From an uncultured Porphyromonadaceae bacterium (GTDB lineage Bacteria; Bacteroidota; Bacteroidia; Bacteroidales; Muribaculaceae): DNA of 27,927 nucleotides. A program made the translations under genes and the position numbers. The notes under the pieces are model-generated. The model made no database searches, had not been told where the DNA came from, and was given only the letters and a program-made list of their open reading frames with translations. The DNA lies in assembly GCA_902461565.1 (NCBI GenBank), contig CABPYL010000041.1:1-27927 (forward strand). The letters are read 5' to 3'. Below are positions 1 through 8,135 of this stretch, piece by piece (the stretch's first letter is position 1; the number at the start of each line of letters is the position of its first letter).

Positions 1-38
1 AATGTTCTCTTGCCTTCGGTTTTCACCGGCAGCGGTTG

Positions 39-70
39 CAAAATTACGCCGTTATAAAATCTCAGCCAAA
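39..70 (-). promoter_or_regulatory. Leftward promoter, proximal copy
   Basis: On the minus strand a TTTG element (67-70) stands 20 nt before TAATTTTG (39-46), which fits the Bacteroidetes primary-sigma consensus TTTG-N19/21-TAnnTTTG exactly. It would start a transcript running out of the left edge of the window. Inferred from the consensus only. Confidence 0.55.
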
Positions 71-149
71 TTTTTATTCAAAATTTAACTTATTTTAATT
101 CTTGCACCGCTCTCTCGCAGCCGTCCCGGGTCGTTCCCGAAAGCGAGTG

Positions 150-181
150 CAAAATTACTGCCTTCTTCCGAAACCACCAAA
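150..181 (-). promoter_or_regulatory. Leftward promoter, distal copy
   Basis: A second minus-strand match, TTTG (178-181), 20 nt, TAATTTTG (150-157), in a context resembling the promoter at 39-70. Together they look like tandem promoters for the same gene left of the window, which suggests a strongly or doubly controlled neighbour. Confidence 0.5.
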
Positions 182-452
182 TTTTTCAGCAAGAAATTAT
201 GCCACAAAACAGGAATTTAACCTTTATTCACAATAAACGGAAGATCCCTTTTTCACCATCTCGCATATTATGAACTACTTAGCAGTTTCGAAGAAAAATC
301 AAAAGTAGACAACAAAATTCGGAATATTTTGTTGTACGAGCCAACCGCAAAAGGACAGCAACAAAAAAGACATCCAAGCCAAAGCAAACTCTGCTCGCCG
401 TCCCCTTATTCTTATTTAATAATGTGGAAAGCATGCGAAATTGAGAAACTGT

Positions 453-483
453 TTTGCCAGATTCATTTTTTTTCGTACCTTTG
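453..483 (+). promoter_or_regulatory. gyrB promoter
   Basis: TTTG (453-456), 19 nt, TACCTTTG (476-483): an exact match to the Bacteroidetes promoter consensus. Transcription would start near 490, giving a leader of about 40 nt before the gyrB ATG at 529. Confidence 0.75.
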
Positions 484-528
484 TATGCTAAAATAAAGAA
501 TGACTAATACCCCTCTTATAGTAAAGAC

Positions 529-2460
529 ATGACAGAAGAAAAAGAGGAATACAGTGCCAGTAATATCCAGGTGCTTGAGGGCCTTGAAGCCGTCCGTAAG
601 CGCCCGGCGATGTATATTGGCGACATTTCCGAAAAAGGTCTACACCATCTTGTTTACGAGGTGGTGGACAACTCTATCGATGAAGCACTTGCGGGATATG
701 CCAAGGATATTAACGTAACAATCAACGAAGACAACTCCATAACTGTTGTCGACGATGGTCGCGGCATTCCTGTTGACATGCACGAAAAAGAACACAAGAG
801 CGCCCTCGAGGTTGTTCTCACAGTTCTGCACGCAGGCGGCAAATTCGACAAGGGATCATACAAAGTATCTGGCGGTCTGCACGGCGTGGGCGTATCGTGC
901 GTAAATGCCCTTTCGACATTCCTCCGCGCCGAGGTAAGGCGCAACGGCAAGATATATGCCCAGGAATACAGCTGCGGCAAACCCACTACTGAGCTGATGA
1001 TTGTCGGCGACAGCATGCACACCGGCACTACCATCATCTTCAAGCCCGACGACAGCATATTCACGACCACTATCTACGACTACAACACACTTGCCAACAG
1101 GCTGCGCGACTTAGCGTTTCTAAACTCAGGCATTACACTGCACCTGACAGACATGCGACAGTTAGACGCAGAAGGGAAGCCCCGTTCGGAGACATTCTTC
1201 TCGAAAGACGGCCTTCGCGAGTTCGTGGAATATATCGACTCCAACAAGGAATCGCTGATCAACGATGTTATTCACCTGAACACCGAGCGCCAGGGCGTTC
1301 CTGTAGAAGTAGCGCTTACCTACAACACCACCTCGAACGAGAACATATATTCTTTCGTAAACAACATCAACACCATTGAGGGCGGCACACACCTTACCGG
1401 CTTCCGCCGTGGCCTTACCACGACCCTAAAGAAATACGCCGAGGACAACAACCTGCTCAAGAACGCAAAGGTTGAAATCAGCGCGGAAGACTTCCGCGAC
1501 GGCCTGACCGCGGTCATTTCCGTAAAAGTGCTCGAGCCCCAGTTCGAAGGTCAGACCAAAACAAAGCTCGGCAACAGCGAGATAGCCCCGGCTGTGAACG
1601 CTGCCGTTTCGGAGGCTCTGGTAAATTATCTTGAAGAACATCCGCGCGAGGCAAAACTGATTGTAGAGAAAGTAGTGCTCGCCGCCCAGGCCCGCCACGC
1701 CGCAATGGCTGCCCGTCAGAAGATTTTGCGCAAATCGCCTCTGTTCGGCGGTGGTCTGCCCGGCAAACTCAGCGACTGTTCCAGCCGTACTGCCGAAGAC
1801 TGCGAGCTATTCCTTGTCGAAGGTGATTCGGCAGGCGGCACAGCAAAGCAGGCCCGCGACCGTCGTTTCCAGGCTATCCTGCCTCTGCGAGGCAAGATTC
1901 TGAACGTGGAAAAGGCTATGGATCACAAGATTTTCGACAATCAGGAAATCACCAACCTGTTCCGCGCACTACGCGTTACAATCGGTACCGAAGAAGACCC
2001 CAAGGCTCCCAATCTGAGCAAGCTGGCATATCACAAGGTGATTATCATGACCGATGCCGACGTCGACGGCGCCCACATCGCGACACTGCTTATGACCTTC
2101 TTCTTCCGCCGTATGCGCCCTCTAATCGAACAGGGATACCTCTACATTGCATCGCCACCACTGTACAAATGCAAGATGGGCAAGAACGAGGAATACTGCT
2201 GGAACGACATGCAAGTGCAACAATTCATCTCCAAGTATGGCGAACGCACTACCATCCAGCGATATAAAGGTCTGGGTGAAATGTCCGACGAAGAATTGCG
2301 GACAACAACAATGTCGCCCGAACACCGAATCCTGAAGCAGGTTCACATAAGCGACGCCGCTGAAGCAGACCGTATATTCTCGATGCTGATGGGCGAGGAC
2401 GTAGCTCCACGACGCGACTTCATTGAATCGAACGCAACATACGCCAACATCGACGCATAA
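529..2460 (+). CDS. gyrB: DNA gyrase subunit B
   Basis: ATPase subunit of the cytoplasmic GyrA2B2 type II topoisomerase that adds negative supercoils to DNA. The 643-residue product opens with the GHKL ATPase domain (VLEGLEAVRKRPAMYIGD, then EVVDNSIDEA with the Mg-binding Asn/Glu, the VDDGRGIP motif and the lid GLHGVGVSCVNALS), followed by the transducer domain and the TOPRIM domain (EGDSAGG with E431; MTDADVDG with D509 and D511). The C-terminal QRYKGLGEM is typical. Length fits Bacteroidetes GyrB, which lacks the ~170-residue insertion of the enterobacterial enzyme. ParE is the alternative, but the N-terminal sequence and the length favour GyrB. The start follows a well-placed promoter; a terminator follows the stop, so the gene seems monocistronic. 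Confidence 0.96.
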   Translation: MTEEKEEYSASNIQVLEGLEAVRKRPAMYIGDISEKGLHHLVYEVVDNSIDEALAGYAKDINVTINEDNSITVVDDGRGIPVDMHEKEHKSALEVVLTVLHAGGKFDKGSYKVSGGLHGVGVSCVNALSTFLRAEVRRNGKIYAQEYSCGKPTTELMIVGDSMHTGTTIIFKPDDSIFTTTIYDYNTLANRLRDLAFLNSGITLHLTDMRQLDAEGKPRSETFFSKDGLREFVEYIDSNKESLINDVIHLNTERQGVPVEVALTYNTTSNENIYSFVNNINTIEGGTHLTGFRRGLTTTLKKYAEDNNLLKNAKVEISAEDFRDGLTAVISVKVLEPQFEGQTKTKLGNSEIAPAVNAAVSEALVNYLEEHPREAKLIVEKVVLAAQARHAAMAARQKILRKSPLFGGGLPGKLSDCSSRTAEDCELFLVEGDSAGGTAKQARDRRFQAILPLRGKILNVEKAMDHKIFDNQEITNLFRALRVTIGTEEDPKAPNLSKLAYHKVIIMTDADVDGAHIATLLMTFFFRRMRPLIEQGYLYIASPPLYKCKMGKNEEYCWNDMQVQQFISKYGERTTIQRYKGLGEMSDEELRTTTMSPEHRILKQVHISDAAEADRIFSMLMGEDVAPRRDFIESNATYANIDA

Positions 2461-2468
2461 ACCATCTC

Positions 2469-2504
2469 AACCCCGGACTTGTTCTATTTACAAGCCGGGG
2501 TTTT
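2469..2504 (+). terminator. Terminator after gyrB
   Basis: An inverted repeat with arms at 2469-2481 and 2491-2502 (AACCCCGG-A-CTTG against CAAGCCGGGGTT, one bulged A) with a 9-nt loop, ending in a T run. It begins 8 nt after the gyrB stop codon and is a good Rho-independent terminator. Confidence 0.85.
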
Positions 2505-2576
2505 ATATCAAGTCCTTTTGTCGGAACACTTGAAAAAAATCCTATCCGGCACACACGTTTGCAACCCAAAGACACT

Positions 2577-4802
2577 ATGGCCAAGACAAAAGACAACAGA
2601 AAACAGATTGCCCGAATAAAGGCATCGGTTGACGCATATATCGCAGGCACTCCTACAGGGACCTATAACTATAAGCAAGTGTCCGCGGCGCTCGGCCTGG
2701 GCACGCCAGGCGACCAGCGCACCGTGGCACTGTATCTTGCCGAGCTCGCCTTCGACGGTATTATTTTAGAAACTGCGCCCGGTCGGTACAAATCACCCAA
2801 CCGCACCACTAAAGCCACCGGTATTTTCGTACGCCGCGCAAACGGCAAGAACAGCGTAATCACCGACGATAACGAGGAAATCGCTGTTGCCGAACGCAAC
2901 TCCATGCACGCCCTTAACGGCGACAAAGTAGAAGTAACCATCTCGGCACACCTCAAGGGCGCCGAACCCGAGGCCGAGGTTACCGACATCATAGAAAAGA
3001 AAGAACAGACGTTCATCGGCACGCTCAAGGTACAGCGCAACTACGCCTATCTGCAGACCGATTCGCGCTACCTGGCCACCGACATAATTATCCCGCGCAG
3101 CAAACTGAAAGGCGGAAAAAACGGCGACAAAGCCATTGTTCGCATAATCCAGTGGGACGACGATGCAAAAAATCCGACAGGCGAGATTGTAGACATCTTA
3201 GGTGAAGCCGGCGACAACACAACAGAAATGCACGCAATCCTGGCAGAATTCGGACTACCCTATCATTATCCCGAAGCCGTGGAACGCGCTGCCGACAAAA
3301 TCGACGCAGGCATAACGCCGGAAGAAGTTGCCAAACGCATAGACATGCGCGGCGTATCTACATTCACCATCGACCCCAAGGACGCGAAAGACTTCGACGA
3401 CGCACTCTCGATTCGCAAACTGCCCGACGGAAACTTCGAGGTAGGCGTACACATAGCCGATGTAACGCACTATGTGAAACCTGATACCATCATCGACCGG
3501 GAGGCTAAGGAACGCGCCACCAGCATATATCTTGTTGACCGAACCATACCCATGCTCCCCGAGCATCTATGCAACGGCATATGCTCGCTTCGCCCCGACG
3601 AAGACAAACTGGCATTCTCGGTACTCTTTATAATGAATCTCAAAGGAGAGGTACTGGACTACAAGATTGCAAAAACCGTTATCCGCAGCAACCGTCGCTT
3701 CACATATGAAGAAGCGCAGGAAGTTATCGAGACCGGGAAAGGCGACTATACGGAAGAGATACTCACACTGGACAAACTCGCGAAAACACTTCGCAAAAAC
3801 CGTTACGAGAACGGCTCGGTCGACTTTGACCGTCTGGAGGTGCGGTTCAACATAGACGAATACGGCCACCCCGTAGACGTTTACTTCAAAGAATCCAAAG
3901 ACGCCAACAAACTTATCGAGGAGTTCATGCTGCTGGCAAACAAAGCTGTTGCAAGTTCCATAGGCAAGCCGGTAAACAAGAAAAAAGCGAAGGCATTCGT
4001 ATATCGTGTACACGATGTGCCCGATGCGGAGCGTCTGAACAACCTCGCGGCACTGTCGCGCGCTTTCGGCTACCGCCTCAAGACAACAGGCACCCCAAAG
4101 GACATCAACCGCAGCATAAACAAGATGCTACAGGACGTCAAAGGCAAAGGAGAAGAGAACCTGCTTTCCACTCTTGCAATACGCTCGATGGCCAAAGCCA
4201 TATATACTACAACGAATATCGGGCACTACGGCCTTGCCTTTGACTACTACACCCATTTTACATCACCGATACGACGCTACCCCGACATGATGGTTCACCG
4301 GCTGCTGGAACGCTACATGCAGAACGGCCGCAGCGTTAACCTGCAGAAACTCGAGGATGAATGCAAGCATTCGTCCGACATGGAGCAGCTTGCGGCGAGC
4401 GCCGAACGCGCATCCATCAAATACAAGCAGGTCGAATATATGGCCGACCATCTCGGAGAAGTATATCAGGGCGTTATCTCCGGCGTTACCGAATGGGGCC
4501 TGTATGTGGAACTTGACGACAACAAGTGCGAAGGCCTGATTCCTATCCGCGACCTTGCCGACGACTACTACGACTTCGACCAGCAGAACTACTCGCTGAT
4601 AGGACGTCATCACAACCAGCGCTACCGCCTGGGCGACAAGGTAAAAGTTCAGATAGCACGCGCCGACCTGCAGAAAAAACAGCTTGACCTTGCCCTCGTA
4701 GACGAAAAGAATCCACCCAAGAGCATCAGCGAACTAAAAAAATCGCCCAAACAGCGCGAATACGAAAAACCGGGCAAGAAACGCCGCAAAGGACGCCGAT
4801 AA
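2577..4802 (+). CDS. rnr: Ribonuclease R
   Basis: Processive 3'-5' exoribonuclease of the RNase II/R family, which degrades structured RNA in the cytoplasm. The 741-residue product begins with a winged-helix-like domain (IARIKASVDAY...), then cold-shock OB domains, then the RNB catalytic domain with FTIDPKDAKDFDDAL at about 263-277. Its Asp residues D266, D272, D274 and D275 are the family's Mg ligands. An S1 domain follows (VISGVTEWGLYVEL, about 627-690), and the tail is Lys/Arg-rich, as is usual for RNase R. The reading frame is open back to a TTG at 2559, but the ATG at 2577 (MAKTKDNRK) is the natural start. folB begins 4 nt after the stop, so the two are likely one transcript. Confidence 0.95.
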   Translation: MAKTKDNRKQIARIKASVDAYIAGTPTGTYNYKQVSAALGLGTPGDQRTVALYLAELAFDGIILETAPGRYKSPNRTTKATGIFVRRANGKNSVITDDNEEIAVAERNSMHALNGDKVEVTISAHLKGAEPEAEVTDIIEKKEQTFIGTLKVQRNYAYLQTDSRYLATDIIIPRSKLKGGKNGDKAIVRIIQWDDDAKNPTGEIVDILGEAGDNTTEMHAILAEFGLPYHYPEAVERAADKIDAGITPEEVAKRIDMRGVSTFTIDPKDAKDFDDALSIRKLPDGNFEVGVHIADVTHYVKPDTIIDREAKERATSIYLVDRTIPMLPEHLCNGICSLRPDEDKLAFSVLFIMNLKGEVLDYKIAKTVIRSNRRFTYEEAQEVIETGKGDYTEEILTLDKLAKTLRKNRYENGSVDFDRLEVRFNIDEYGHPVDVYFKESKDANKLIEEFMLLANKAVASSIGKPVNKKKAKAFVYRVHDVPDAERLNNLAALSRAFGYRLKTTGTPKDINRSINKMLQDVKGKGEENLLSTLAIRSMAKAIYTTTNIGHYGLAFDYYTHFTSPIRRYPDMMVHRLLERYMQNGRSVNLQKLEDECKHSSDMEQLAASAERASIKYKQVEYMADHLGEVYQGVISGVTEWGLYVELDDNKCEGLIPIRDLADDYYDFDQQNYSLIGRHHNQRYRLGDKVKVQIARADLQKKQLDLALVDEKNPPKSISELKKSPKQREYEKPGKKRRKGRR

Positions 4803-4806
4803 CGCA

Positions 4807-5184
4807 ATGGCAGGCAGTATAATCATAGAAGGACTGCGAGTTTTCGGCCACATAGGAGTGGCCGAACAGGAGCAACTGGTTGGGAACATGTACGATGCAG
4901 ACATTTGCCTCGAATTTTCTTGCTCACAAGTGATGGAAAGCGGTAGCCTCGACGACACTATCAACTACGCTGCAGTGGTTGCCTCGGTACGTTCGGAAAT
5001 GGAGGTGCCCGCCGCGTTGCTGGAAGAAGCCGTGGGAAGAATCCACCGTCGACTATGCCAGGAACATCCCGCGATAACTGGCGGCAGCATAGCGCTTTAC
5101 AAAATTCATCCGCCCATAGCCGCCGAGCTTGGCCGGGTAGGATTCCGCTACCAGTGGCAGAGAAACGACGGACACTGCGATTAA
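4807..5184 (+). CDS. folB: Dihydroneopterin aldolase
   Basis: Folate-pathway enzyme that cleaves 7,8-dihydroneopterin to 6-hydroxymethyl-7,8-dihydropterin and glycolaldehyde. The length of 125 residues is usual for the family. Visible family landmarks are the N-terminal strand and HIGVAEQEQ with E20/E22, DTINYAAV with the conserved Tyr (Y54), LLEEAVGRI with the pterin-binding Glu (E73/E74), and the Lys of the LYKIHPPI segment (K99), which corresponds to the catalytic Lys of the usual KP motif. It lies 4 nt downstream of rnr and is followed by a terminator at 5291, so an rnr-folB operon is inferred. The last residues (QRNDGHCD) are not conserved. Confidence 0.9.
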   Translation: MAGSIIIEGLRVFGHIGVAEQEQLVGNMYDADICLEFSCSQVMESGSLDDTINYAAVVASVRSEMEVPAALLEEAVGRIHRRLCQEHPAITGGSIALYKIHPPIAAELGRVGFRYQWQRNDGHCD

Positions 5185-5290
5185 CAAAAGTTTGGATATT
5201 TGAAAGATGAACAACAATTGCGTGATGCAAATCCCCGCTAACATGTTGTAAAACATATTTCTACACATTCAGCTAAGGTTCAACGGATTA

Positions 5291-5331
5291 GAACAGCCGG
5301 AAGCGACTTGCCTCCGGCTGTTCATATTTTT
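5291..5331 (+). terminator. Terminator after rnr-folB
   Basis: A perfect 11-bp inverted repeat (GAACAGCCGGA at 5291-5301, TCCGGCTGTTC at 5313-5323) with an 11-nt loop, followed by a T-rich run. It ends the rnr-folB transcript and sits just before the ndk promoter. Confidence 0.85.
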
Positions 5332-5345
5332 TATAACTTTTTTTC

Positions 5346-5376
5346 TTTGAAAAGCCGGTCAAAAGCGCTATCTTTG
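5346..5376 (+). promoter_or_regulatory. ndk promoter
   Basis: TTTG (5346-5349), 19 nt, TATCTTTG (5369-5376): an exact Bacteroidetes promoter match, 45 nt before the ndk ATG. Together with the preceding terminator it sets ndk and the M23 peptidase apart as a separate transcription unit. Confidence 0.75.
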
Positions 5377-5421
5377 AAGCAAAGAATCAAAAAAATTAAC
5401 AAAACTTTACAATCCATCGAG

Positions 5422-5883
5422 ATGGAGCAGACTTTCATCATCCTAAAGCCTTCGACAATTTCCCGCAGCCTTGTAGGTGACGTGCTCACCCGCTTTCAGC
5501 GCAAAGGCCTCCGCATAGCCGGCATCAAAATGATGCAGCTCAATGAAACAATTCTCCGCGAACACTACGCCCACCTTGTGGAGCGCCCGTTCTTCCCCAC
5601 ATTGGTAAAATCCATGATGGCGACACCGGTAATCGTTATGGTACTCGAAGGCAAGGATGTTGTATCTGTAGTACGAGCTATGGTAGGTGCCACCAACTGC
5701 CGCGCGGCAGCACCCGGCACTATCCGCGGGGATTTTGGCATGAGCGGCCAGGAAAACATAGTACATGCTTCCGACAGCCCCGAAAACGCCAAAATCGAGA
5801 TTGCCCGCTTCTTCAAGCCCGAGGAAATCTTCAGCTACGAACTGCCCACAGTAGCCTCCATCTACGCTCCGGACGAAAGATAA
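5422..5883 (+). CDS. ndk: Nucleoside diphosphate kinase
   Basis: Transfers the gamma phosphate from ATP to nucleoside diphosphates through a phospho-histidine, balancing the NTP and dNTP pools. The 153-residue product shows the complete family pattern: MEQTFIILKP with the ATP-contacting Lys (K9), the RPFFPTLVKSM segment, APGTIRGDFG, and the active-site NIVHASDS with H115. The frame is open further upstream to 5308, but that extension runs through the terminator and promoter and is not family-like, so the ATG at 5422 is chosen. The M23 peptidase gene follows after 21 nt and probably shares the transcript. Confidence 0.95.
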   Translation: MEQTFIILKPSTISRSLVGDVLTRFQRKGLRIAGIKMMQLNETILREHYAHLVERPFFPTLVKSMMATPVIVMVLEGKDVVSVVRAMVGATNCRAAAPGTIRGDFGMSGQENIVHASDSPENAKIEIARFFKPEEIFSYELPTVASIYAPDER

Positions 5884-5904
5884 ACCAAGAAAAACAGCCT
5901 CTCC

Positions 5905-6876
5905 ATGAAATTTTTTATCGTAGCAGCAGCGGCTCTCTCTCTGGCAATGACAACTTCGGCACAGAACTACCGGTTGCCCGACCGGCATGCCGAAAGTCAT
6001 GGCACACTCCTGGCCAATCAGGGAAACGCAGGCATATCGGTGGAAAACACCGAAAAATATCTGGAAGCTCTCTTCGAGGAAGAAGAGGAACCAGAATTCG
6101 ATATCTATACCGAAGGCTGGAACAGCAAACATGTGAACTGCTACAGCGGCGTAAAAGTGCCGCAGACAGCACAGATAGATGTTTCCAACTTCGCGATGCC
6201 CCACAAAGGCTATATCACCTCACCCTACGGCTACCGCCGTCGGTTCCGCCGCATGCACAAGGGTGTGGACCTTAAAGTTAATATCGGCGATACCATCCGC
6301 GCAGCCTTTGACGGCCGCGTGCGCATAAAGAACTTCGAGCGCGCCGGCTACGGCAACTACCTGGTTCTGCGCCACACCAACGACCTTGAAACGGTCTACG
6401 GCCATCTTTCCGGCTTCCTTGTAGATGAAGGCCAGTATGTGAAAGTAGGCGACCCCATCGCACTCGGTGGCAACACAGGCCGTTCCACAGGCCCTCACCT
6501 GCACTTCGAAACCCGCTACATGGGCTATGCAATAAACCCGTGCGCAATTTTCGACTTCGCCAACCAGACCACCCACACCGACATCTTCACATTCGACAAG
6601 AACACATACCAGAAAGCGCGCAACTTCGACCCGAAAGCCAACAGCGCCTACGCGCAGCAGTATCTGCGGGAGAATCCCAACAAGCCGTATGTGAAGAGCA
6701 AATCCGGCAACGCCACCAATACCCGCGCGACATCATCTACTTACCGCGTGCGCAAGGGCGACTCCCTGAGCAAGATCGCAAGCCGCCACGGCACAACGGT
6801 CGCCAACCTCTGCCGTCTTAACGGTATAAAATCCAATGCAAAACTGAGCATTGGCCAACGACTGAAACTTCGTTAA
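5905..6876 (+). CDS. Secreted M23 peptidase with LysM domain
   Basis: Probable zinc endopeptidase acting on peptidoglycan cross-links in the periplasm. The 323-residue product has a Sec signal peptide (residues 1-19, ending in TTSAQ), an acidic linker (FEEEEEPEF), and an M23/LytM domain at about 98-215. All metal-site motifs are present: HKGVD (H118, D122), H167 in the VYGHLSG segment, and HLH (H198, H200). A LysM domain closes the protein (about 278-323, YRVRKGDSLSKIASRHG to GQRLKL), which would anchor it to glycan strands. Intact zinc ligands argue for an active enzyme and against an EnvC/NlpD-type activator. It is in line with ndk and followed by a terminator. Confidence 0.9.
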   Translation: MKFFIVAAAALSLAMTTSAQNYRLPDRHAESHGTLLANQGNAGISVENTEKYLEALFEEEEEPEFDIYTEGWNSKHVNCYSGVKVPQTAQIDVSNFAMPHKGYITSPYGYRRRFRRMHKGVDLKVNIGDTIRAAFDGRVRIKNFERAGYGNYLVLRHTNDLETVYGHLSGFLVDEGQYVKVGDPIALGGNTGRSTGPHLHFETRYMGYAINPCAIFDFANQTTHTDIFTFDKNTYQKARNFDPKANSAYAQQYLRENPNKPYVKSKSGNATNTRATSSTYRVRKGDSLSKIASRHGTTVANLCRLNGIKSNAKLSIGQRLKLR

Positions 6877-6894
6877 AACTAACTTTATCATAGC

Positions 6895-6928
6895 AAACGC
6901 GCGAGGCTCCGGCCCCGCGCGTTTCATT
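6895..6928 (+). terminator. Terminator after the M23 peptidase gene
   Basis: Arms AAACGCGCG (6895-6903) and CGCGCGTTT (6916-6924) form a strong GC stem with a 12-nt loop. It marks the end of the housekeeping block and the left border of the accessory island. Being symmetrical, it may also stop leftward transcripts from the island. Confidence 0.7.
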
Positions 6929-6990
6929 TGTCCGTTCCGGCTATATTCTATCTGGAAGGTGGAAGTCCCGTGCACTTGCCGATTACCAAA

Positions 6991-7058
6991 GCGCCAAGCA
7001 TCGCTTTTTGTACAGCAGTGGCACAATTATTATTAAATAAATCATATTCTGATTTAGC
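6991..7058 (-). pseudogene. Remnant of a papain-like toxin domain (NNC segment)
   Basis: This 68-bp piece matches 8707-8774 inside the intact toxin-like gene at 66 of 68 positions by eye and encodes the same AKSEYDLFNNNCATAVQKAM segment with the putative catalytic Cys. Flanking sequence is unrelated on both sides: the reading frame ends soon after in KCTGLPPSR and a stop. It is a degraded leftover of another copy of the toxin cassette, at the leftmost end of the island. Confidence 0.75.
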
Positions 7059-7096
7059 TGTCATGTAAAAAATGTTACTCATCGTTGTATCTTGTT

Positions 7097-7468
7097 CTAA
7101 TGTAGCAGGAATAATGGCAGATCACGATTTTCTGCCCATAAATCACTTAACATTATACTTATTAACATAATAAGCGCGAGAATATCGTATATCAATAGAA
7201 TTTTATGAGAAATTACAAGCCTCACCAATAGGTGATTAATGGCGACATACAGCAAAAATATTCCGGATATAATCAGAAGGACCAAGAAGTAGCCCAATGG
7301 CTTATCGGAGAGCCTTACATTATAAGAAAAGAATAATGCCATATAGCAAAAAGTACCGAATAGATATACAAATGCAATAAATCAAATGGACAAAATGCGC
7401 CAGTTCTTTTTAATATGGTGCAAAAAAATATTGACAAGTCTTTTTATGTTTCTTGAATCTAATTCCAT
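7097..7468 (-). pseudogene. Small membrane protein, paralogue 3, with nonsense codon
   Basis: Third member of the three-helix membrane family also found at 8136-8510 and 9527-9877. Read from the ATG at 7466-7468 the frame gives MELDSRNIKRLVNIF..., is interrupted by a TGA at 7382-7384 (codon 29), and then continues in frame through SYNVRLSDKPLGYFLVLL and the family hallmark AINHLLVRLVIS. The ATG lies 1 nt after the stop of a toxin-tail remnant (7470), the same arrangement as the two intact copies. The downstream part alone (from 7342) could still be made as an 81-residue protein, but it would lack the first helix. Probable role of the family: immunity to the papain-like toxin (inference). Confidence 0.7.
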
Positions 7469-7469
7469 A

Positions 7470-7563
7470 CTATTTGTGAATATATATTCCGGTTGGGTTT
7501 GATTTCATTATTGATTTAAACGCGGTACTCGGCAAGTTATTTATGTTTGGCCTAACTATGGGT
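7470..7563 (-). pseudogene. Remnant of the toxin C-terminal tail
   Basis: The minus strand reads LPSTAFKSIMKSNPTGIYIHK and a stop, clearly related to VPGSAFQSIMEYNPTGEY near the end of the intact papain-like toxin (8517-8590). Nothing upstream of it belongs to a toxin: it joins the 3' end of the secreted-protein gene at 7567. This is the tail of a third papain-like toxin copy, kept next to its presumed membrane partner at 7468. Confidence 0.7.
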
Positions 7564-7566
7564 TCC

Positions 7567-8043
7567 TCAGTCATTACAATTGGAAAACCATAGTTTTATT
7601 ATGAAGGCTTTAAGTTCTTCAATTTTTTCCTTAACATCATCGCTATAGTCATTTAGTAATGACGATGAAGATAGAATTGTCTGGCTGCCGTCATATAGGA
7701 TTGATAACTTATAATAACATGGTTGATAAATGTTGTCTACTATTACCGGAGACTTTGTTATCTCATTAGCCATAACATCAAAGGCCCACCTTAAAATAGG
7801 ATACTTCCGGCATGTAGTAGAAACACAATTTTCTTTACCATCAAGGATTAAGACATCACATATGGTGTCTCCTTCGGCAATATATATATCTATTAAGTTG
7901 GAAAGCCCAAATTCATAACATATATATTTACGACAGGAATCCAATCGTAGTTCTCTGCAAATTTTACCTTTATCATATTCTGAAGAATAAATCTTATTGG
8001 TAAAACACAGGCAAAACAGTGCTATTATGATAAAATATTTCAT
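7567..8043 (-). CDS. Secreted protein, possible orphan immunity protein
   Basis: A 158-residue product with a Sec signal peptide (MKYFIIIALFCLCFTNKIYS) and no membrane anchor. I do not recognise a named family. It is related to the 195-residue protein at 10255-10842: both carry an ILxWxFDxxxxE segment (here ILRWAFDVMANE) in the middle and end in a Lys-rich helix with an aromatic LW/WW motif. Six Cys in the mature part are in keeping with a periplasmic location. The 10255 relative overlaps an intact toxin gene, so I infer that this gene guarded a toxin whose only trace is the RHS-tip remnant at 8054-8122, just upstream. It may be an orphan immunity gene. Confidence 0.6.
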   Translation of the reverse strand: MKYFIIIALFCLCFTNKIYSSEYDKGKICRELRLDSCRKYICYEFGLSNLIDIYIAEGDTICDVLILDGKENCVSTTCRKYPILRWAFDVMANEITKSPVIVDNIYQPCYYKLSILYDGSQTILSSSSLLNDYSDDVKEKIEELKAFIIKLWFSNCND

Positions 8044-8053
8044 TATCTATTAT

Positions 8054-8122
8054 CTAATGCCGGGGATTGCCAGCACAATATGAATATGGCAACAGAAAGG
8101 AATACTCATGGCTACTTAGGGG
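8054..8122 (-). pseudogene. Remnant of a toxin N-terminus (RHS tip)
   Basis: The minus strand encodes PLSSHEYSFLLPYSYCAGNP, then RH and a stop. This aligns with PLSSYAYYPLSPYSYCGANP of the two intact toxin-like genes, that is, the end of the signal peptide plus the RHS core tip. The C-terminal domain is gone: a stop follows at 8054, 11 nt before the ATG of the secreted-protein gene at 8043. It marks a decayed fourth cassette. Confidence 0.75.
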
Positions 8123-8135
8123 ATGGTTCCGTTGC

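Larger units (their letters stand above)
1..528. other. Intergenic region left of gyrB
   Basis: No coding region is supported here. The stretch is AT-rich and contains two leftward Bacteroidetes-type promoters (39-70 and 150-181) that must serve a gene lying left of the window, and the rightward gyrB promoter (453-483). The two leftward promoters lie in similar sequence about 111 bp apart. The part between about 185 and 450 shows nothing I can name. Confidence 0.6.

Noticed and set aside
1..528. tRNA or rRNA gene upstream of gyrB
   Set aside because: No cloverleaf or rRNA-like sequence could be found here or elsewhere in the window by eye.
5443..6204. Long antisense ORF opposite ndk and the M23 gene (253 codons)
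   Set aside because: It overlaps two well-supported genes completely, has no family-like motifs, and has the Cys/His-rich look of a shadow frame.
6951..6990. GAAGGTGGAAGTCCC, reminiscent of a group II intron domain
   Set aside because: No reverse transcriptase, no domain V hairpin and no intron ends are seen nearby; a short match is not enough.
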